Assembly: GCF_002902285.1 (NCBI RefSeq)
Contig: NZ_PPRU01000040.1
Location: 1 to 51,776 of the forward strand
DNA from: Staphylococcus simulans
Lineage (GTDB): Bacteria > Bacillota > Bacilli > Staphylococcales > Staphylococcaceae
Direction of reading: 5' to 3'
Length of the DNA stretch: 51,776 nucleotides
Both the position numbers and the translations under genes were made by a program. The notes below the pieces were generated by a model that did not search any database, was not told the DNA's origin, and saw only the letters and a program-made list of their open reading frames with translations. This document shows, piece after piece, positions 30,054-40,315 of this stretch (position 1 is its first letter; each line of letters opens with the position of its first letter).

Positions 30054-30069
30054 CTATGGAGGTTACAGT

Positions 30070-31431
30070 GTGGAAACATTAAAGAAAAATCAAATCTTTA
30101 CAGGCGAGGTTATCGACTTAACGCATGAAGGACATGGTGTAGTCAAAATAGACCGTTACCCAGTCTTTGTGCCGAATGCCTTGCCTAATGAAGAAATTGA
30201 ATATAAATTAATCAAAGTAAATAAAAACTTTGCGATTGGTAAATTATTAGAGATTCATAAAGAAAGTGCTGAACGTGTGACGCCTCCATGTGTTTACTAT
30301 AACAAATGCGGAGGCTGCCAGCTGCAACACTTAGATTATCAATCACAATTAACAATGAAACGTAATCAAGTTGTGAATCTATTTCACCGTAAAGGAAAGT
30401 TTGAGCAAACGGTTATCAATGATACAATCGGCATGATGAATCCTTGGAACTATCGAAATAAATCACAAATTCCTGTCGGCTTGAATAAAGAACAAGAAGC
30501 GATTATGGGCTTCTATCGCCAACGCAGTCACGATATTATTGATATGGATGAATGTATTATTCAAGACAGCATTCAAAACCAATTGATGCGTTCGATTCGT
30601 GCCTTACTAATAGAGCATGACGTATCCATTTATAATGAAAGAAAGAAACAAGGTTTATTACGTCATGTCATTATTCGAGTAGGCCATGTCTCACGTGAAG
30701 TGATGATTATTTTTGTGACGAACGGTAAAAAGTTTAAACAAGCTAAACCGATTGTTGAGAAATTGGTCAATGCGATGCCGAATATTAAAAGTGTCATTCA
30801 AAATATCAATGAAACACATTCAAATGTGATAATGGGCAAAACATCAAAAACATTATATGGTAAAGATGAAATTATTGATGAGTTGGATTCAGTGGAATTT
30901 GAAATCAGCGATCAGTCATTCTATCAAATCAATTCATCACAAACAGTTAAATTATATAATCAAGCGATGAAATACGCACAATTAACAGGCGAAGAAACAG
31001 TACTTGATACGTATTGCGGTATAGGTACTATTGGATTATATATGGCAGATAAAGCGAAACATGTCTATGGTGTTGAAGTCGTTCCTGCCGCAATTGAAGA
31101 TGCGAAGAAAAATGCACAATTGAATGGCTACGATAATACAACTTTTGTCTGCGGTAAAGCTGAATCAGTGATTTTAGACTGGAAACAACAAGGCATTCAA
31201 CCTGATGTTGTCATGGTCGATCCGCCACGTAAAGGTTGTGACGAAACATTCTTAAACACACTGTTAGAATTAAATCCGAAACGCATTGTCTATATTTCAT
31301 GCAATCCAGCTACACAACAACGTGATGCCCAAATTCTTGCGCAAAACTATGCTTTAAAAGAAATCACGCCTGTCGATATGTTCCCACAAACAACACACAT
31401 TGAGACAGTAGCATTGTTTGAAAGATTATAA
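30070..31431 (+). CDS. rlmCD: 23S rRNA (uracil-C5)-methyltransferase RlmCD
   Basis: This is a SAM-dependent methyltransferase of the RumA/RlmCD type. In Gram-positive bacteria one enzyme makes m5U at 23S positions 747 and 1939. The 453 residues contain an N-terminal TRAM domain (FTGEVIDLTHEGHGVVKIDRYPVFVPNALP), an iron-sulphur cluster motif (Cys74, Cys80, Cys83 in PPCVYYNKCGGCQLQH), the SAM motif LDTYCGIGTIGLYMA, VDPPRKGCDET and the nucleophile Cys in IVYISCNPATQQRD. The start is GTG at 30070, 7 bases after TGGAGGT. The terminator in front of it implies either read-through from dgkB or a promoter inside dgkB. The exact target bases are family knowledge. Confidence 0.93.
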   Translation: METLKKNQIFTGEVIDLTHEGHGVVKIDRYPVFVPNALPNEEIEYKLIKVNKNFAIGKLLEIHKESAERVTPPCVYYNKCGGCQLQHLDYQSQLTMKRNQVVNLFHRKGKFEQTVINDTIGMMNPWNYRNKSQIPVGLNKEQEAIMGFYRQRSHDIIDMDECIIQDSIQNQLMRSIRALLIEHDVSIYNERKKQGLLRHVIIRVGHVSREVMIIFVTNGKKFKQAKPIVEKLVNAMPNIKSVIQNINETHSNVIMGKTSKTLYGKDEIIDELDSVEFEISDQSFYQINSSQTVKLYNQAMKYAQLTGEETVLDTYCGIGTIGLYMADKAKHVYGVEVVPAAIEDAKKNAQLNGYDNTTFVCGKAESVILDWKQQGIQPDVVMVDPPRKGCDETFLNTLLELNPKRIVYISCNPATQQRDAQILAQNYALKEITPVDMFPQTTHIETVALFERL

Positions 31432-31455
31432 TCAAAAATTATGTATATCGAAACA

Positions 31456-31492
31456 ACGAGGTTTTTCACATAGAAGATGCCTCGTTTATTTT
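31456..31492 (+). terminator. Possible terminator after rlmCD
   Basis: ACGAGG and CCTCGT with an 18-base loop, then TTTATTTT. The stem is weak. Confidence 0.4.
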
Positions 31493-31536
31493 GTGCAGTT
31501 ATGTATAAGAAAGAGGCTAGGTGTCTTTGTTGAATA

Positions 31537-31857
31537 TTAGTTATCATTATTTTCTTTTGAAGTCGTTTCTCCGCCTTTACGGCCGATTTCTTGGAAATGT
31601 TCTGAACTGTATTCTTCAGCTGTTTTTTCTCCACCTTTATGTCCAGCTTCTTCGTGACTCATTTTATTTTCATCGTTTGATCCATTGTTAGAATTTGATT
31701 GATTATTGTCTGATTGTGATTGACTTGTGTTAGATTGAGCTTCTCCGCCTTTTTGACCAATCTCTTGGAAGTGTTCTGAGTTGTATTCTTATGCTGTTTT
31801 TTCTCCACCTTTACGTCCAGCTTCTTCATTACTCATTTTGTTTTCATTGTTTGTCAT
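31537..31857 (-). pseudogene. KGG-repeat (con-10/GsiB-like) stress protein with in-frame stop
   Basis: Read from the ATG at 31857, which has AGAAGGAGG upstream, the frame gives MTNNENKMSNEEAGRKGGEK, then T, A and a TAA stop (31789-31791). It then continues in the same frame for 83 more codons to a normal stop at 31537. The protein has two copies of a unit NKMS-EEAG-KGGEKTA-EY-SEHFQEIG-KGGE, separated by a Ser/Gln/Asn-rich linker. These KGG units define hydrophilic general stress proteins. In the second copy the equivalent codon is GAA, so a single G-to-T change made TAA. Upstream on the minus strand GTTTGA-N13-AGATAT (31924-31948) is a weak sigma-B-like match. Only a 22-residue peptide would be made unless the stop is read through. 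Confidence 0.82.
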
Positions 31858-32125
31858 ATTGAATCCTCCTTCTAACATGATTTGGCGACTAAAGAACAAT
31901 TAAGTACTCGAGTCTAGTTAGTTATATCTTTTTATAATAAAGTCAAACAAAAAACAAATGAATTCTTTTTGTTAAGGTAATGTAAAGTTAATATAATTAA
32001 TAATTACTGAAAATAATTAACGTATTTTAGTGAAATTCAAAAATGTCATAGGTAATAAATAATTAAAGCTTGCCAAGATAATATATAATAGATGATAAGT
32101 ACATTGTTTAATGGAGGTGAATGGT

Positions 32126-33196
32126 ATGGAAGAGCGACGTATTGTGCATATCGATATGGATTATTTTTATGCGCAAGTAGAAGTGAGGGATAATCCTAAA
32201 TTGAGAGGGAAGCCTGTCATTGTCGGAGGAAAGGCAAGTGGCCGAGGCGTTGTGACAACGGCCTCATATGAAGCGAGAAAGTATGGGGTGCATTCTGCGA
32301 TGCCAATGGCACAAGCACATAAACTTTGTCCGAATGGTTATTATATTCAACCTCGCTTTGATGTTTACAGAGCAACCTCTAAAGAAATTATGGATATCTT
32401 TAAAAGTTATACTGAAGTCGTTGAACCGTTATCGCTAGATGAAGCTTATTTAGATATCACGAATCTGGTACGTCCGGATCTTCCAGCATCTGCCATTGCA
32501 CAGTATATTAGAAATGATATTTGGGAAAAGACCGGATTAACCGCTTCAGCCGGCATCTCCTACAATAAATTCCTCGCTAAACTCGCCAGTGGTATGAATA
32601 AACCGAACGGTATGATGATTATTAATTATCAAAATGTCCACGAGATATTAATGAACTTAGATATCGGCGGTTTCCCAGGTGTCGGTAAAGCAACCAAAGC
32701 CATTATGCATGAACATGGCATCTACAACGGTAAAGACTTATATGAAAAAGATGAACGCGAATTAATACGGATATTTGGTAAACGTGGACATGGATTATAC
32801 GAGAAAGCCAGAGGACGCGGCACTAATATTGTTAAAGCACATCGTATCCGTAAATCAGTCGGCACTGAAAGAACCTTTACAACTGACGTTAATGATGATG
32901 AAGAAATATTATTGAAAGTCAGAGAGTTAAGTGAGAAGACAGCAGAACGATTGAGTCGTATTCAAAAATCAGGCAAAACTGTAACGGTAAAAATTAAAAC
33001 ACATCAATTTGAAACATTATCGAGACAACGTAGCTTAAGAGATCCGGTTAGAAATGAGATTGATATTTATAATATTGCTTATACACTTTACAACGAACTT
33101 AAAGATCCAGAGGTACCAATCAGGCTAATTGGTGTAACAGTGGGTAATTTAGAAAAAACAGAATATCAAAATATGTCGATATATGATTTTCTTTAG
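32126..33196 (+). CDS. dinB: DNA polymerase IV (Y-family)
   Basis: DinB is an error-prone translesion DNA polymerase acting at stalled forks. The 356 residues open with [16 protein letters not shown], carrying the first catalytic aspartate pair. They continue with [20 protein letters not shown], the catalytic SLDEAYLD and [14 protein letters not shown], then the helix-hairpin-helix [12 protein letters not shown] and the little-finger domain [12 protein letters not shown]. The ATG at 32126 follows GGAGGTGA; the open frame from 32111 includes that site and is not a start. No LexA box of the CGAAC-N4-GTTCG type is visible upstream, in contrast to the YolD remnant at the left edge. The C-terminal clamp-binding end is MSIYDFL-like. 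Confidence 0.95.
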   Translation: MEERRIVHIDMDYFYAQVEVRDNPKLRGKPVIVGGKASGRGVVTTASYEARKYGVHSAMPMAQAHKLCPNGYYIQPRFDVYRATSKEIMDIFKSYTEVVEPLSLDEAYLDITNLVRPDLPASAIAQYIRNDIWEKTGLTASAGISYNKFLAKLASGMNKPNGMMIINYQNVHEILMNLDIGGFPGVGKATKAIMHEHGIYNGKDLYEKDERELIRIFGKRGHGLYEKARGRGTNIVKAHRIRKSVGTERTFTTDVNDDEEILLKVRELSEKTAERLSRIQKSGKTVTVKIKTHQFETLSRQRSLRDPVRNEIDIYNIAYTLYNELKDPEVPIRLIGVTVGNLEKTEYQNMSIYDFL

Positions 33197-33201
33197 AAAA
33201 A

Positions 33202-33243
33202 ATAACCGGTTGAACATTTATTCAGGTAAGTTCAATCGGTTAT
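33202..33243. terminator. Bidirectional terminator between dinB and the exonuclease gene
   Basis: ATAACCGGTTGAAC pairs with GTTCAATCGGTTAT around a 14-base loop. It overlaps the last bases of the minus-strand exonuclease gene. Confidence 0.85.
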
Positions 33244-33797
33244 CCTTTATCTGTTAAATTTTTACCATAGACTGCAAGCATGTCAGATAAACTGTTGTAG
33301 TGCTTCAGTAATCTAAAAGTTATCATGGCACAAGCTTTCGCATCATTTAAAGCATCATGGTGTCCATGAAAATCTAAATGATAATAATCCATCATGTATT
33401 TTAAACCGTACCGTCGGTTATTAATGGTTCTACGAGCAAGTTGTAGTGAACAGAAGTAAGTCATATTAGGTGTCTGTAAACCTAAGGCTTGAATGCTGGC
33501 ATGCATTACTGTCATATCAAATGCGGCATTATGCGCAACAACTGGTAAATTATCTATAAACTGCATCATGTAAGGCAACACAAAATTGAAGTCAGGCGCT
33601 GTTTCAACATCTTGAGGTTTAATGCCATGTACATTGATGTTTTGATTAGAAAAGTAGTCCTTAGGATTCACTAATGTATAAAACGTTTCAACAATTTCAT
33701 TTTCAACTACTTTAACCATACCGACGGAACAAATACTTGTACGCTTACCGTTTGCGGTTTCAAAGTCCAACGCAACAAATGCATTTTGGTGTTTCAA
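33240..33797 (-). CDS. DnaQ-like 3'-5' exonuclease
   Basis: This stand-alone DEDDh exonuclease, like the proofreading domain of DNA polymerase III, has 185 residues. Motif ExoI is ALDFETAN (Asp11, Glu13), ExoII lies in VVAHNAAFDMTVMH, and ExoIII is HHDALNDAKACA with its His and Asp. There is no polymerase or ligand domain, so its role in repair or RNA turnover is open. It begins with TTG at 33797 behind GAAAGGTCG, in agreement with the position of the conserved N-terminus. It converges on dinB. In S. aureus, as I recall, a ferritin gene separates it from murT; here only a 164-base spacer does. Confidence 0.88.
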   Translation of the reverse strand: MKHQNAFVALDFETANGKRTSICSVGMVKVVENEIVETFYTLVNPKDYFSNQNINVHGIKPQDVETAPDFNFVLPYMMQFIDNLPVVAHNAAFDMTVMHASIQALGLQTPNMTYFCSLQLARRTINNRRYGLKYMMDYYHLDFHGHHDALNDAKACAMITFRLLKHYNSLSDMLAVYGKNLTDKG

Positions 33798-33900
33798 AAG
33801 TAATTCGACCTTTCTATATGTGATGATTTAAGTAATAAAATACTACTGGATAGGAAAGTGAGAGTCAAGTGTTTGACTTTGATAGTGTTTATAGAATATT

Positions 33901-33929
33901 TTTAATTAAAGTCTGAGACGTGTTATAAT
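33901..33929 (+). promoter_or_regulatory. Promoter of murT-gatD
   Basis: TTTAAT (33901-33906), a 17-base spacer and TATAAT (33924-33929) with extended TGTTATAAT. It lies 32 bases before the murT start. Confidence 0.6.
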
Positions 33930-33961
33930 TATTCAGGTTGATATTTAGAGGAGTGAAGCGA

Positions 33962-35278
33962 ATGAGACAATGGACGGCGATCAACTTAGCCAAGTTAGCG
34001 CGCAGAGCCAGCCGTGCTGTAGGGAAACGCGGTACAGATTTACCAGGGCAAGTAGCCAGAAGAATTGATAAAAATATATTACGAAATTTAGCAGAACAAG
34101 TCGATGATGTTGTATTTATTAGTGGTACAAACGGTAAAACAACTACGTCGAATTTAATAGGTCATACATTAAAGGCCAATAATATAAAAATAATTCATAA
34201 TAATGAAGGTGCGAATATGGCTGCAGGGATTACATCTGCATTCATCGTACAATCTCAACCAGATACAAAAATCGCAATTATTGAAATCGATGAAGGTTCT
34301 ATACCAAGAGTGTTAAAAGAAATGACACCGACAATGATGGTCTTCACGAACTTCTTCCGCGATCAAATGGATCGCTTCGGTGAAATTGATATTATGGTTA
34401 ACAACATCGCAGAAGCCATCAGTCATAAAGGCATTAAACTATTATTGAATGCCGATGATCCATTTGTGAGTCGTTTAAAAATTGCGAGTGAATCTAATGT
34501 CTATTACGGCATGAAAGCACATGCACATGAGTTTGAACAAAGTACGATGAATGAAAGCAAATATTGTCCGAACTGTGGTCGCTTATTAGTGTATGATTAT
34601 ATTCACTATAATCAAATCGGTCATTATCATTGCGAATGTGGTTTTAAACGTGAGCAACCGAAGTATGAAGTGTCTAAGTTCACAGTATCACCTTTTATTC
34701 ATTTAACGATTGGTGATACAACATTCGATATGAAAATTGCTGGTGACTTTAATGCTTATAACGCCATCGCAGCGTATAGTGTTTTACGTGAATTAGGTTT
34801 AAATGATGAATCTATCCGTAAAGGCTTTGAAACATATACATCAGATAATGGACGTATGCAGTATTTCAAATCAGGTTCAAAAGAAGCTATGATTAATTTG
34901 GCGAAAAACCCAGCAGGGATGAATGCAAGTTTATCTATGGGCGAACAGCTTGAAGGCAAAAAAGTCTATGTCATCAGCTTAAATGACCATGCGGCAGATG
35001 GCAGAGATATTTCATGGATTTACGATGCTGACTTTGAAAAACTAAGCGAACAAGGTATAGAAGCAATTATTGTCACAGGTAATCGTGCTGAAGAATTACA
35101 ATTACGTTTAAAACTTGCTGAAGTGGATGTACCAGTTATTGTAGAACGTGATATTTATAAAGCGACAGCTAAAACAATGGATTATCCAAGTAAGACTGTC
35201 GCAATTCCGAACTATACATCACTTGCGCCGATGTTAGAGCAATTAAACCGTTCGTTTGAAATGAGGGAACAAAGATGA
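33962..35278 (+). CDS. murT: Lipid II isoglutaminyl synthase subunit MurT
   Basis: With GatD, MurT amidates D-glutamate in the lipid II stem peptide to D-isoglutamine, which is needed for efficient cross-linking and beta-lactam resistance. The 438 residues have a Mur-ligase ATPase core with [10 protein letters not shown] (Lys59) and [14 protein letters not shown] four-cysteine zinc ribbon (Cys202, Cys205, Cys224, Cys226) is inserted in the middle domain, and a DUF1727 C-terminal domain binds GatD ([28 protein letters not shown]). The ATG at 33962 lies after GAGGAGTGAAGCG. It overlaps gatD by four bases (ATGA), so the two subunits are translated together. Confidence 0.96.
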   Translation: MRQWTAINLAKLARRASRAVGKRGTDLPGQVARRIDKNILRNLAEQVDDVVFISGTNGKTTTSNLIGHTLKANNIKIIHNNEGANMAAGITSAFIVQSQPDTKIAIIEIDEGSIPRVLKEMTPTMMVFTNFFRDQMDRFGEIDIMVNNIAEAISHKGIKLLLNADDPFVSRLKIASESNVYYGMKAHAHEFEQSTMNESKYCPNCGRLLVYDYIHYNQIGHYHCECGFKREQPKYEVSKFTVSPFIHLTIGDTTFDMKIAGDFNAYNAIAAYSVLRELGLNDESIRKGFETYTSDNGRMQYFKSGSKEAMINLAKNPAGMNASLSMGEQLEGKKVYVISLNDHAADGRDISWIYDADFEKLSEQGIEAIIVTGNRAEELQLRLKLAEVDVPVIVERDIYKATAKTMDYPSKTVAIPNYTSLAPMLEQLNRSFEMREQR

Positions 35279-35994
35279 ATGAATTAACGTTATATCATTT
35301 TATGACAGATAAATTGAATTTATATAGCGATATCGGTAATATCATCGCATTAAAACAACGCGCAAAATGGCGCAATATCAAATTGAACGTTGTTGAAGTC
35401 AATGAAACAGAAGGTGTAACTTTTGATGGATGTGATATCTTCTTTATCGGCGGCGGCAGTGACCGTGAACAAGCGCTTGCGACGAAAGAATTAAGTAAAA
35501 TCAAAAGTAAATTGAAAGATGCCATAGAAGAAGGAATGCCTGGATTAACAATTTGCGGCGGTTATCAATTCTTAGGTAATAAGTACATCACACCTGATGG
35601 GACAGAGCTTGAAGGCCTAGGTATTTTAGATTTTTATACACAATCTAAAAAAGAACGTCTGACAGGTGATATTGTCATTGAAAGTGATACATTCGGAACA
35701 ATTGTCGGTTTTGAAAATCACGGCGGCAGAACGTATCATAACTATGATACATTAGGAAAAGTAACGCATGGATTTGGTAATAACGATGAAGACGGTAAAG
35801 AAGGCATTCATTATAAAAACTTGTTAGGCACTTATTTACATGGCCCGATTTTACCGAAGAACCATGAAATTACAGATTACTTATTAGAGCAAGCATGTAT
35901 TCGTAAAGGTATTCCATTTGAACCGCGTCAATTGGATAATACTGCAGAAGAAGCGGCTAAACAAGCCATTGTCGATCGCTTTGAAAATAAATAA
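35275..35994 (+). CDS. gatD: Lipid II isoglutaminyl synthase glutamine amidotransferase subunit GatD
   Basis: GatD is the class I glutaminase that supplies ammonia to MurT. The 239 residues show the CobB/CobQ-like fold with nucleophile Cys94 ([11 protein letters not shown]) and catalytic His189 (GTYLHGP), the same numbers as the characterised S. aureus enzyme. [11 protein letters not shown] is the conserved oxyanion/substrate loop. It is located in the cytoplasm. Its start overlaps the murT stop, and a strong hairpin follows the gene. Confidence 0.96.
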   Translation: MNELTLYHFMTDKLNLYSDIGNIIALKQRAKWRNIKLNVVEVNETEGVTFDGCDIFFIGGGSDREQALATKELSKIKSKLKDAIEEGMPGLTICGGYQFLGNKYITPDGTELEGLGILDFYTQSKKERLTGDIVIESDTFGTIVGFENHGGRTYHNYDTLGKVTHGFGNNDEDGKEGIHYKNLLGTYLHGPILPKNHEITDYLLEQACIRKGIPFEPRQLDNTAEEAAKQAIVDRFENK

Positions 35995-36031
35995 GAAATA
36001 CAAGATAGCACTAAAAGCTATAATTTAAATA

Positions 36032-36074
36032 AAAAGGTCACTTTTTGAAAATCAGTTCAAAAAGTGACCTTTTC
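36032..36074. terminator. Bidirectional terminator between gatD and the FUSC-like gene
   Basis: AAAAGGTCACTTTTTGAA pairs perfectly with TTCAAAAAGTGACCTTTT, between convergent genes. Confidence 0.93.
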
Positions 36075-36076
36075 TG

Positions 36077-37063
36077 TTAAGCATAACGTTCATCGAGAAT
36101 ACGATAAGTCATGAGAATTTCATAAATGATATGGCTTTTAACTTGTTGTTTTTCAAATTCATCTAAACGAATCACACTGCGTTTTAATATTTCAGCATCT
36201 TCATCTACACGTTCAAAACCACCTGTTTCTATAATTTCACTGATACTTTCTGCGATGTTCAAGATAGCTGTTTGTTCAGCTTTCGTGAAGTGAAACTTAG
36301 TGTTCTTAGGCAAATAGACAATGTTAGATAAATGGGTAATAAACAGGCGATCTGTATGTGCACGATTAGACAGTGCTTTAAGTTTAACCCAATCTTCTTG
36401 GTCTTTGTGGTATTCTAATTCGTCTTTTTGGTAACGAATTAATGTGTCTACTCGCAAGATGGCTGAAAGTAATTTTTCTAATTTTTGATTAGTTTTAGTA
36501 GAATTAAATTTTTCATTCACCAATTCTTTTAAACGTAGACTATAGAGATGATACATATCTGTTTCAACTTTTTGTGCGTTCTCAGCAACTTGATGGTAGT
36601 ATTTCGGCGGTAAAACAATTAAGTTTACCAAACCAGCTGTAACCAAACCGATGACCGCTGTTAAAAGTCGTGAGAAGAAATTAAATAAATAATGATCTCC
36701 AATACCTGGTATCATGGCCATAGCGGTTAAAGTCGCAACTGTAATACCATCATGTAATTTTAATTTTGCGCAAATAAAGATTGTACAGGTGGCGCTCATC
36801 GCATAAGCAAGTGCTGATTTATCACTGAAAATATACGTAAAGAGTACAGCTAAGAGCGCACCGATAACAGTCGCAGGCAAACGTTTATATCCTTTTTTGA
36901 GTGATGCTTTTGCGGTTGGTTCAATGGTGACGATGGCGCTTAAAGTGGCATAAATCGGGTTAAGATTGAGCGCCATGCAAAAGAAGGCTGTCAAAAATGT
37001 GGCAAGTCCAGTTTTGATAGTTCTTGCGCCGATAATTTTGCGATACCATTTGTCTTGTGTCAT
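36077..37063 (-). CDS. UPF0421/FUSC-like aromatic acid exporter family membrane protein
   Basis: This membrane protein of unknown substrate has 328 residues. The N-terminal half has about five hydrophobic segments (IKTGLATFLTAFFCMALNL, YATLSAIVTI, ATVIGALLAVLFTYIF, ALAYAMSATCTIFI, LLTAVIGLVTAGLVNLIVL). The C-terminal half is a cytoplasmic helical domain rich in charged residues. GARTIKTG and IEPTAKASLKKGYKRLPAT are conserved family segments of the ArAE/FUSC group, whose best known member exports aromatic acids. I use the ATG at 37063 behind GTGAGGT; the ATG at 37093 would put ten unconserved residues in front. It is divergent from map. Confidence 0.8.
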   Translation of the reverse strand: MTQDKWYRKIIGARTIKTGLATFLTAFFCMALNLNPIYATLSAIVTIEPTAKASLKKGYKRLPATVIGALLAVLFTYIFSDKSALAYAMSATCTIFICAKLKLHDGITVATLTAMAMIPGIGDHYLFNFFSRLLTAVIGLVTAGLVNLIVLPPKYYHQVAENAQKVETDMYHLYSLRLKELVNEKFNSTKTNQKLEKLLSAILRVDTLIRYQKDELEYHKDQEDWVKLKALSNRAHTDRLFITHLSNIVYLPKNTKFHFTKAEQTAILNIAESISEIIETGGFERVDEDAEILKRSVIRLDEFEKQQVKSHIIYEILMTYRILDERYA

Positions 37064-37151
37064 AAAAAAATTTACCTCACTTGATGTCGGCAACTTTGTT
37101 GCAACATAGTTCCATTTGCAGTTATTAACGAATGAACTGCTTCTTACAGAT

Positions 37152-37180
37152 TTAGTATAACAAACATTTTTTGCTATAAT
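37152..37180 (+). promoter_or_regulatory. Promoter of map
   Basis: TTAGTA (37152-37157), a 17-base spacer and TATAAT (37175-37180) with extended TGCTATAAT. The leader would be about 95 bases. Confidence 0.55.
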
Positions 37181-37267
37181 AAGAAAGAATGAGTGTTAAT
37201 TATGATAATTTCGTATCATAATGAGACATATAAGCGCACGTGCGCTGCATTATCAATTATTGAATAA

Positions 37268-38047
<780 letters not shown>

Positions 38048-38071
38048 TTCCTTGGTATTATGGGAATTAGG

Positions 38072-38092
38072 ACTAAAGTATGAAAGTAAAAT
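38072..38092 (+). promoter_or_regulatory. Candidate VraR site and -10 before the vra operon
   Basis: ACTAAAGT (38072-38079) fits the ACT-Nx-AGT pattern described for VraR binding in S. aureus, followed by TAAAAT (38087-38092) with no -35 match, as for an activated promoter. An alternative -10, TATAAT at 38130-38135, lies beyond the hairpin. Which one is used cannot be told from sequence. Confidence 0.3.
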
Positions 38093-38094
38093 GG

Positions 38095-38132
38095 TTCCAG
38101 AGCCTATCGTGAGGCGTCTGGAATTATTTTAT
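38095..38132 (+). terminator. Hairpin between map and vraU
   Basis: TTCCAGAGCCT and AGGCGTCTGGAA form a stem followed by TTATTTTAT. It is a probable map terminator, 30 bases before the vraU ribosome site. Confidence 0.65.
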
Positions 38133-38162
38133 AATGGAATCAATCATAAATGAGGTGATTCC

Positions 38163-38558
38163 ATGAATATCATAGCAATTTATTTAGACAAACTTTATCA
38201 CACTACAGTTAAATACAGTATTACGAATTGCCAAGCGCATTTAAACAGAAAGTTACATTCAACTAAACAATATATCGCTTATTTAAACCGCAAAAGACAA
38301 AATATCGTGGCATATATTGAACAATTGACAACTGAAGTAGAAAATAAATACATCGATTTGATGGATCAATATCAAATCAGCAATGTACAACGCATGGAAA
38401 ATATCAATAATGCAGAGTTGTCTGCATTAATGCATGACTTAAACGAAGCAGAATCTGATTGTGCAAGAATTGAAGCAGATTTATCAGAGCAAAATAAAAC
38501 ACGTATTACGCTTGAAAGAGAATGTGATATGATTGCACAAATGAGTTTAGTTGCATAG
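38163..38558 (+). CDS. vraU: First gene of the vra operon (VraU-type, unknown function)
   Basis: This 131-residue soluble, helical protein has no membrane segment. The sequence is rich in Asn, Gln, Glu and Lys with heptad-like spacing in residues 80-125 (NAELSALMHDLNEAESDCARIEADLSEQ), suggesting a coiled coil. I recognise it by position: in S. aureus the vraSR operon begins with a small gene (orf1/vraU) after map and before vraT. Its contribution to signalling is not established. The ATG follows GAGGTGATTCC, and vraT follows after 15 bases. Confidence 0.75.
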   Translation: MNIIAIYLDKLYHTTVKYSITNCQAHLNRKLHSTKQYIAYLNRKRQNIVAYIEQLTTEVENKYIDLMDQYQISNVQRMENINNAELSALMHDLNEAESDCARIEADLSEQNKTRITLERECDMIAQMSLVA

Positions 38559-38573
38559 AAAAGGTGGCGAAAC

Positions 38574-39275
38574 ATGACCAATAAGTATATCTCAACTGAG
38601 ATGTTGATAATATTTACAGCATTAATGATTATAGCCAATTTTTACTATATCTTTTTTGAAAAAATCGGCTTTATTCTCGTATTATTATTAGGGATTATCT
38701 TAATGTACGTAGGCTATCTTTATTTCCATAAAGTCCGAGGTCTGTTGGCCTTTTGGATTGGTGTATTAATGATTGCCTTTACACTGCTCTCTAACAAATA
38801 TACGATTATTATTCTTTTTATTTTCTTAGTGCTGATTATTATTCGTTATATCGTCTTCAAATTTAAACCGATGAAGATTATTGCTTCTGATGAAGAAGTT
38901 ACTTCACCGCAATTTATTAAACAAAAATGGTTCGGTAATCAAAGAACTCCTGTTTATGTTTATAAGTGGGAAGACTTGCAAATTCAACATGGCATCGGCG
39001 ATATCCATATTGATTTAACGAAAGCAGCAAATATTAAAGAAAATAACACGATTGTGATGAGACACTTCATTGGTAAGATTCAAATTATTGTGCCGATGAA
39101 TTACAATATCAATCTTCACGCAGCAGCATTTTATGGTAATGCGACTGTGAATCAGAATACGGTTAAGATTGAAAATAATCATATCCAAATGACTGAAGAA
39201 ACAAAAGAAGAAAACTATAACATCAATATTTATACTTCGACATTTATTGGTGATGTTGAGGTGGTTTATAGATGA
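38574..39275 (+). CDS. vraT: VraT, LiaF-like membrane regulator of VraSR
   Basis: VraT (YvqF) is the membrane partner of the VraS kinase, needed for sensing cell wall damage and for beta-lactam and glycopeptide tolerance in S. aureus; it belongs to the LiaF family. The 233 residues have four hydrophobic stretches within the first 95 ([72 protein letters not shown]). A cytoplasmic beta-rich DUF2154-type domain follows ([32 protein letters not shown]). It overlaps vraS by four bases (ATGA). Confidence 0.92.
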   Translation: MTNKYISTEMLIIFTALMIIANFYYIFFEKIGFILVLLLGIILMYVGYLYFHKVRGLLAFWIGVLMIAFTLLSNKYTIIILFIFLVLIIIRYIVFKFKPMKIIASDEEVTSPQFIKQKWFGNQRTPVYVYKWEDLQIQHGIGDIHIDLTKAANIKENNTIVMRHFIGKIQIIVPMNYNINLHAAAFYGNATVNQNTVKIENNHIQMTEETKEENYNINIYTSTFIGDVEVVYR

Positions 39276-40315
39276 ACCACTATATCAGAGCCATCGGTTC
39301 GATGCTGATATTGAACTATAGTATTTTAGCGATTTTCTTTTTTATAGACAAAGTATTCGTCAACATCATCTACTTTCAAGGAATGTTTTACACGCAGATT
39401 TTCGGCATTCCTGTTTTCTTATTTTTAAATATTATAGTGATTTTGATGAGTATTATTGTTGGTTCTGTGTTAGCGTATAAAGTGAACGAACAAAATGATT
39501 GGATTAAAACACAAATTGAACATTCCATTGAAGGGGAAGTTGTCGGTATTAATGATCAAAATATCGAACTCTACCAAGAAACTTTGGATATCTATCATAC
39601 ACTTGTGCCATTAAACCAAGAATTACATCGACTACGTATTAAAACACAAGATTTGACCAACGAAACATATAATTTAAATGACGTTAAAGTGAAGAAAATT
39701 ATAGAAGATGAACGCCAGCGTTTAGCTAGGGAATTGCATGATTCAGTTAGTCAGCAATTATTTGCGGCAAGTATGATGTTATCGGCGATTAAGGAATCAC
39801 CACTTGAACCGCCACTTGATCAGCAAATTCCAACACTAGAAAAGATGGTCCAAGATTCGCAACTAGAAATGCGTGCATTGTTATTACATTTAAGACCGCT
39901 TGGCTTAAAAGATCGCTCACTTGGGGAAGGAATTAAAGATCTTGTTGTGGACTTACAAAAGAAAGTGCCTATGAAAGTAGTTTATGATATTGAAGACTTT
40001 GAGGTACCAAAAGGCATAGAAGATCATTTATTCCGTATCACCCAAGAAGGGATTTCCAATACACTGCGACATGCAGAAGGCACAAAATTAACGATAGATT
40101 TATTTAATAAAGATGATTATCTGTTATTGCGTATTCAAGATGATGGTAAAGGCTTTGATGTAGATGAAAAAATGGAGAAAAGCTATGGATTGAAGAATAT
40201 GCGAGAGCGAGCATTAGAAATCGGGGCAACACTGCATATTGTTTCTTTGCCTGGGGCAGGGACAAGAATTGAAGTGAAGGCTCCATTGAATAAGGAGGAA
40301 AATGATGGCGATTAA
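39272..40315 (+). CDS. vraS: Sensor histidine kinase VraS
   Basis: VraS is a NarL-type (HisKA_3) histidine kinase that responds to cell wall inhibition and phosphorylates VraR. The 347 residues have two membrane segments (about 11-28 and 45-67) with a short extracellular loop, so it is an intramembrane-sensing kinase like LiaS. The phosphoacceptor is His156 in [17 protein letters not shown], the same number as in S. aureus. The HATPase_c domain carries [12 protein letters not shown] (N box), DDGKGFD and [10 protein letters not shown]. It overlaps vraT at the start and vraR at the end, so all four genes form one coupled operon. Confidence 0.96.
   Translation: MNHYIRAIGSMLILNYSILAIFFFIDKVFVNIIYFQGMFYTQIFGIPVFLFLNIIVILMSIIVGSVLAYKVNEQNDWIKTQIEHSIEGEVVGINDQNIELYQETLDIYHTLVPLNQELHRLRIKTQDLTNETYNLNDVKVKKIIEDERQRLARELHDSVSQQLFAASMMLSAIKESPLEPPLDQQIPTLEKMVQDSQLEMRALLLHLRPLGLKDRSLGEGIKDLVVDLQKKVPMKVVYDIEDFEVPKGIEDHLFRITQEGISNTLRHAEGTKLTIDLFNKDDYLLLRIQDDGKGFDVDEKMEKSYGLKNMRERALEIGATLHIVSLPGAGTRIEVKAPLNKEENDGD

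Noticed and set aside
32020..32125. LexA box before dinB
   Set aside because: I looked for CGAAC-N4-GTTCG upstream of dinB and found none; only the YolD remnant at the left edge has one.
31858..32125. Small gene or RNA between the KGG pseudogene and dinB
   Set aside because: The AT-rich spacer shows only weak promoter-like sequences for the flanking genes and no start with a ribosome site leading to a credible frame.
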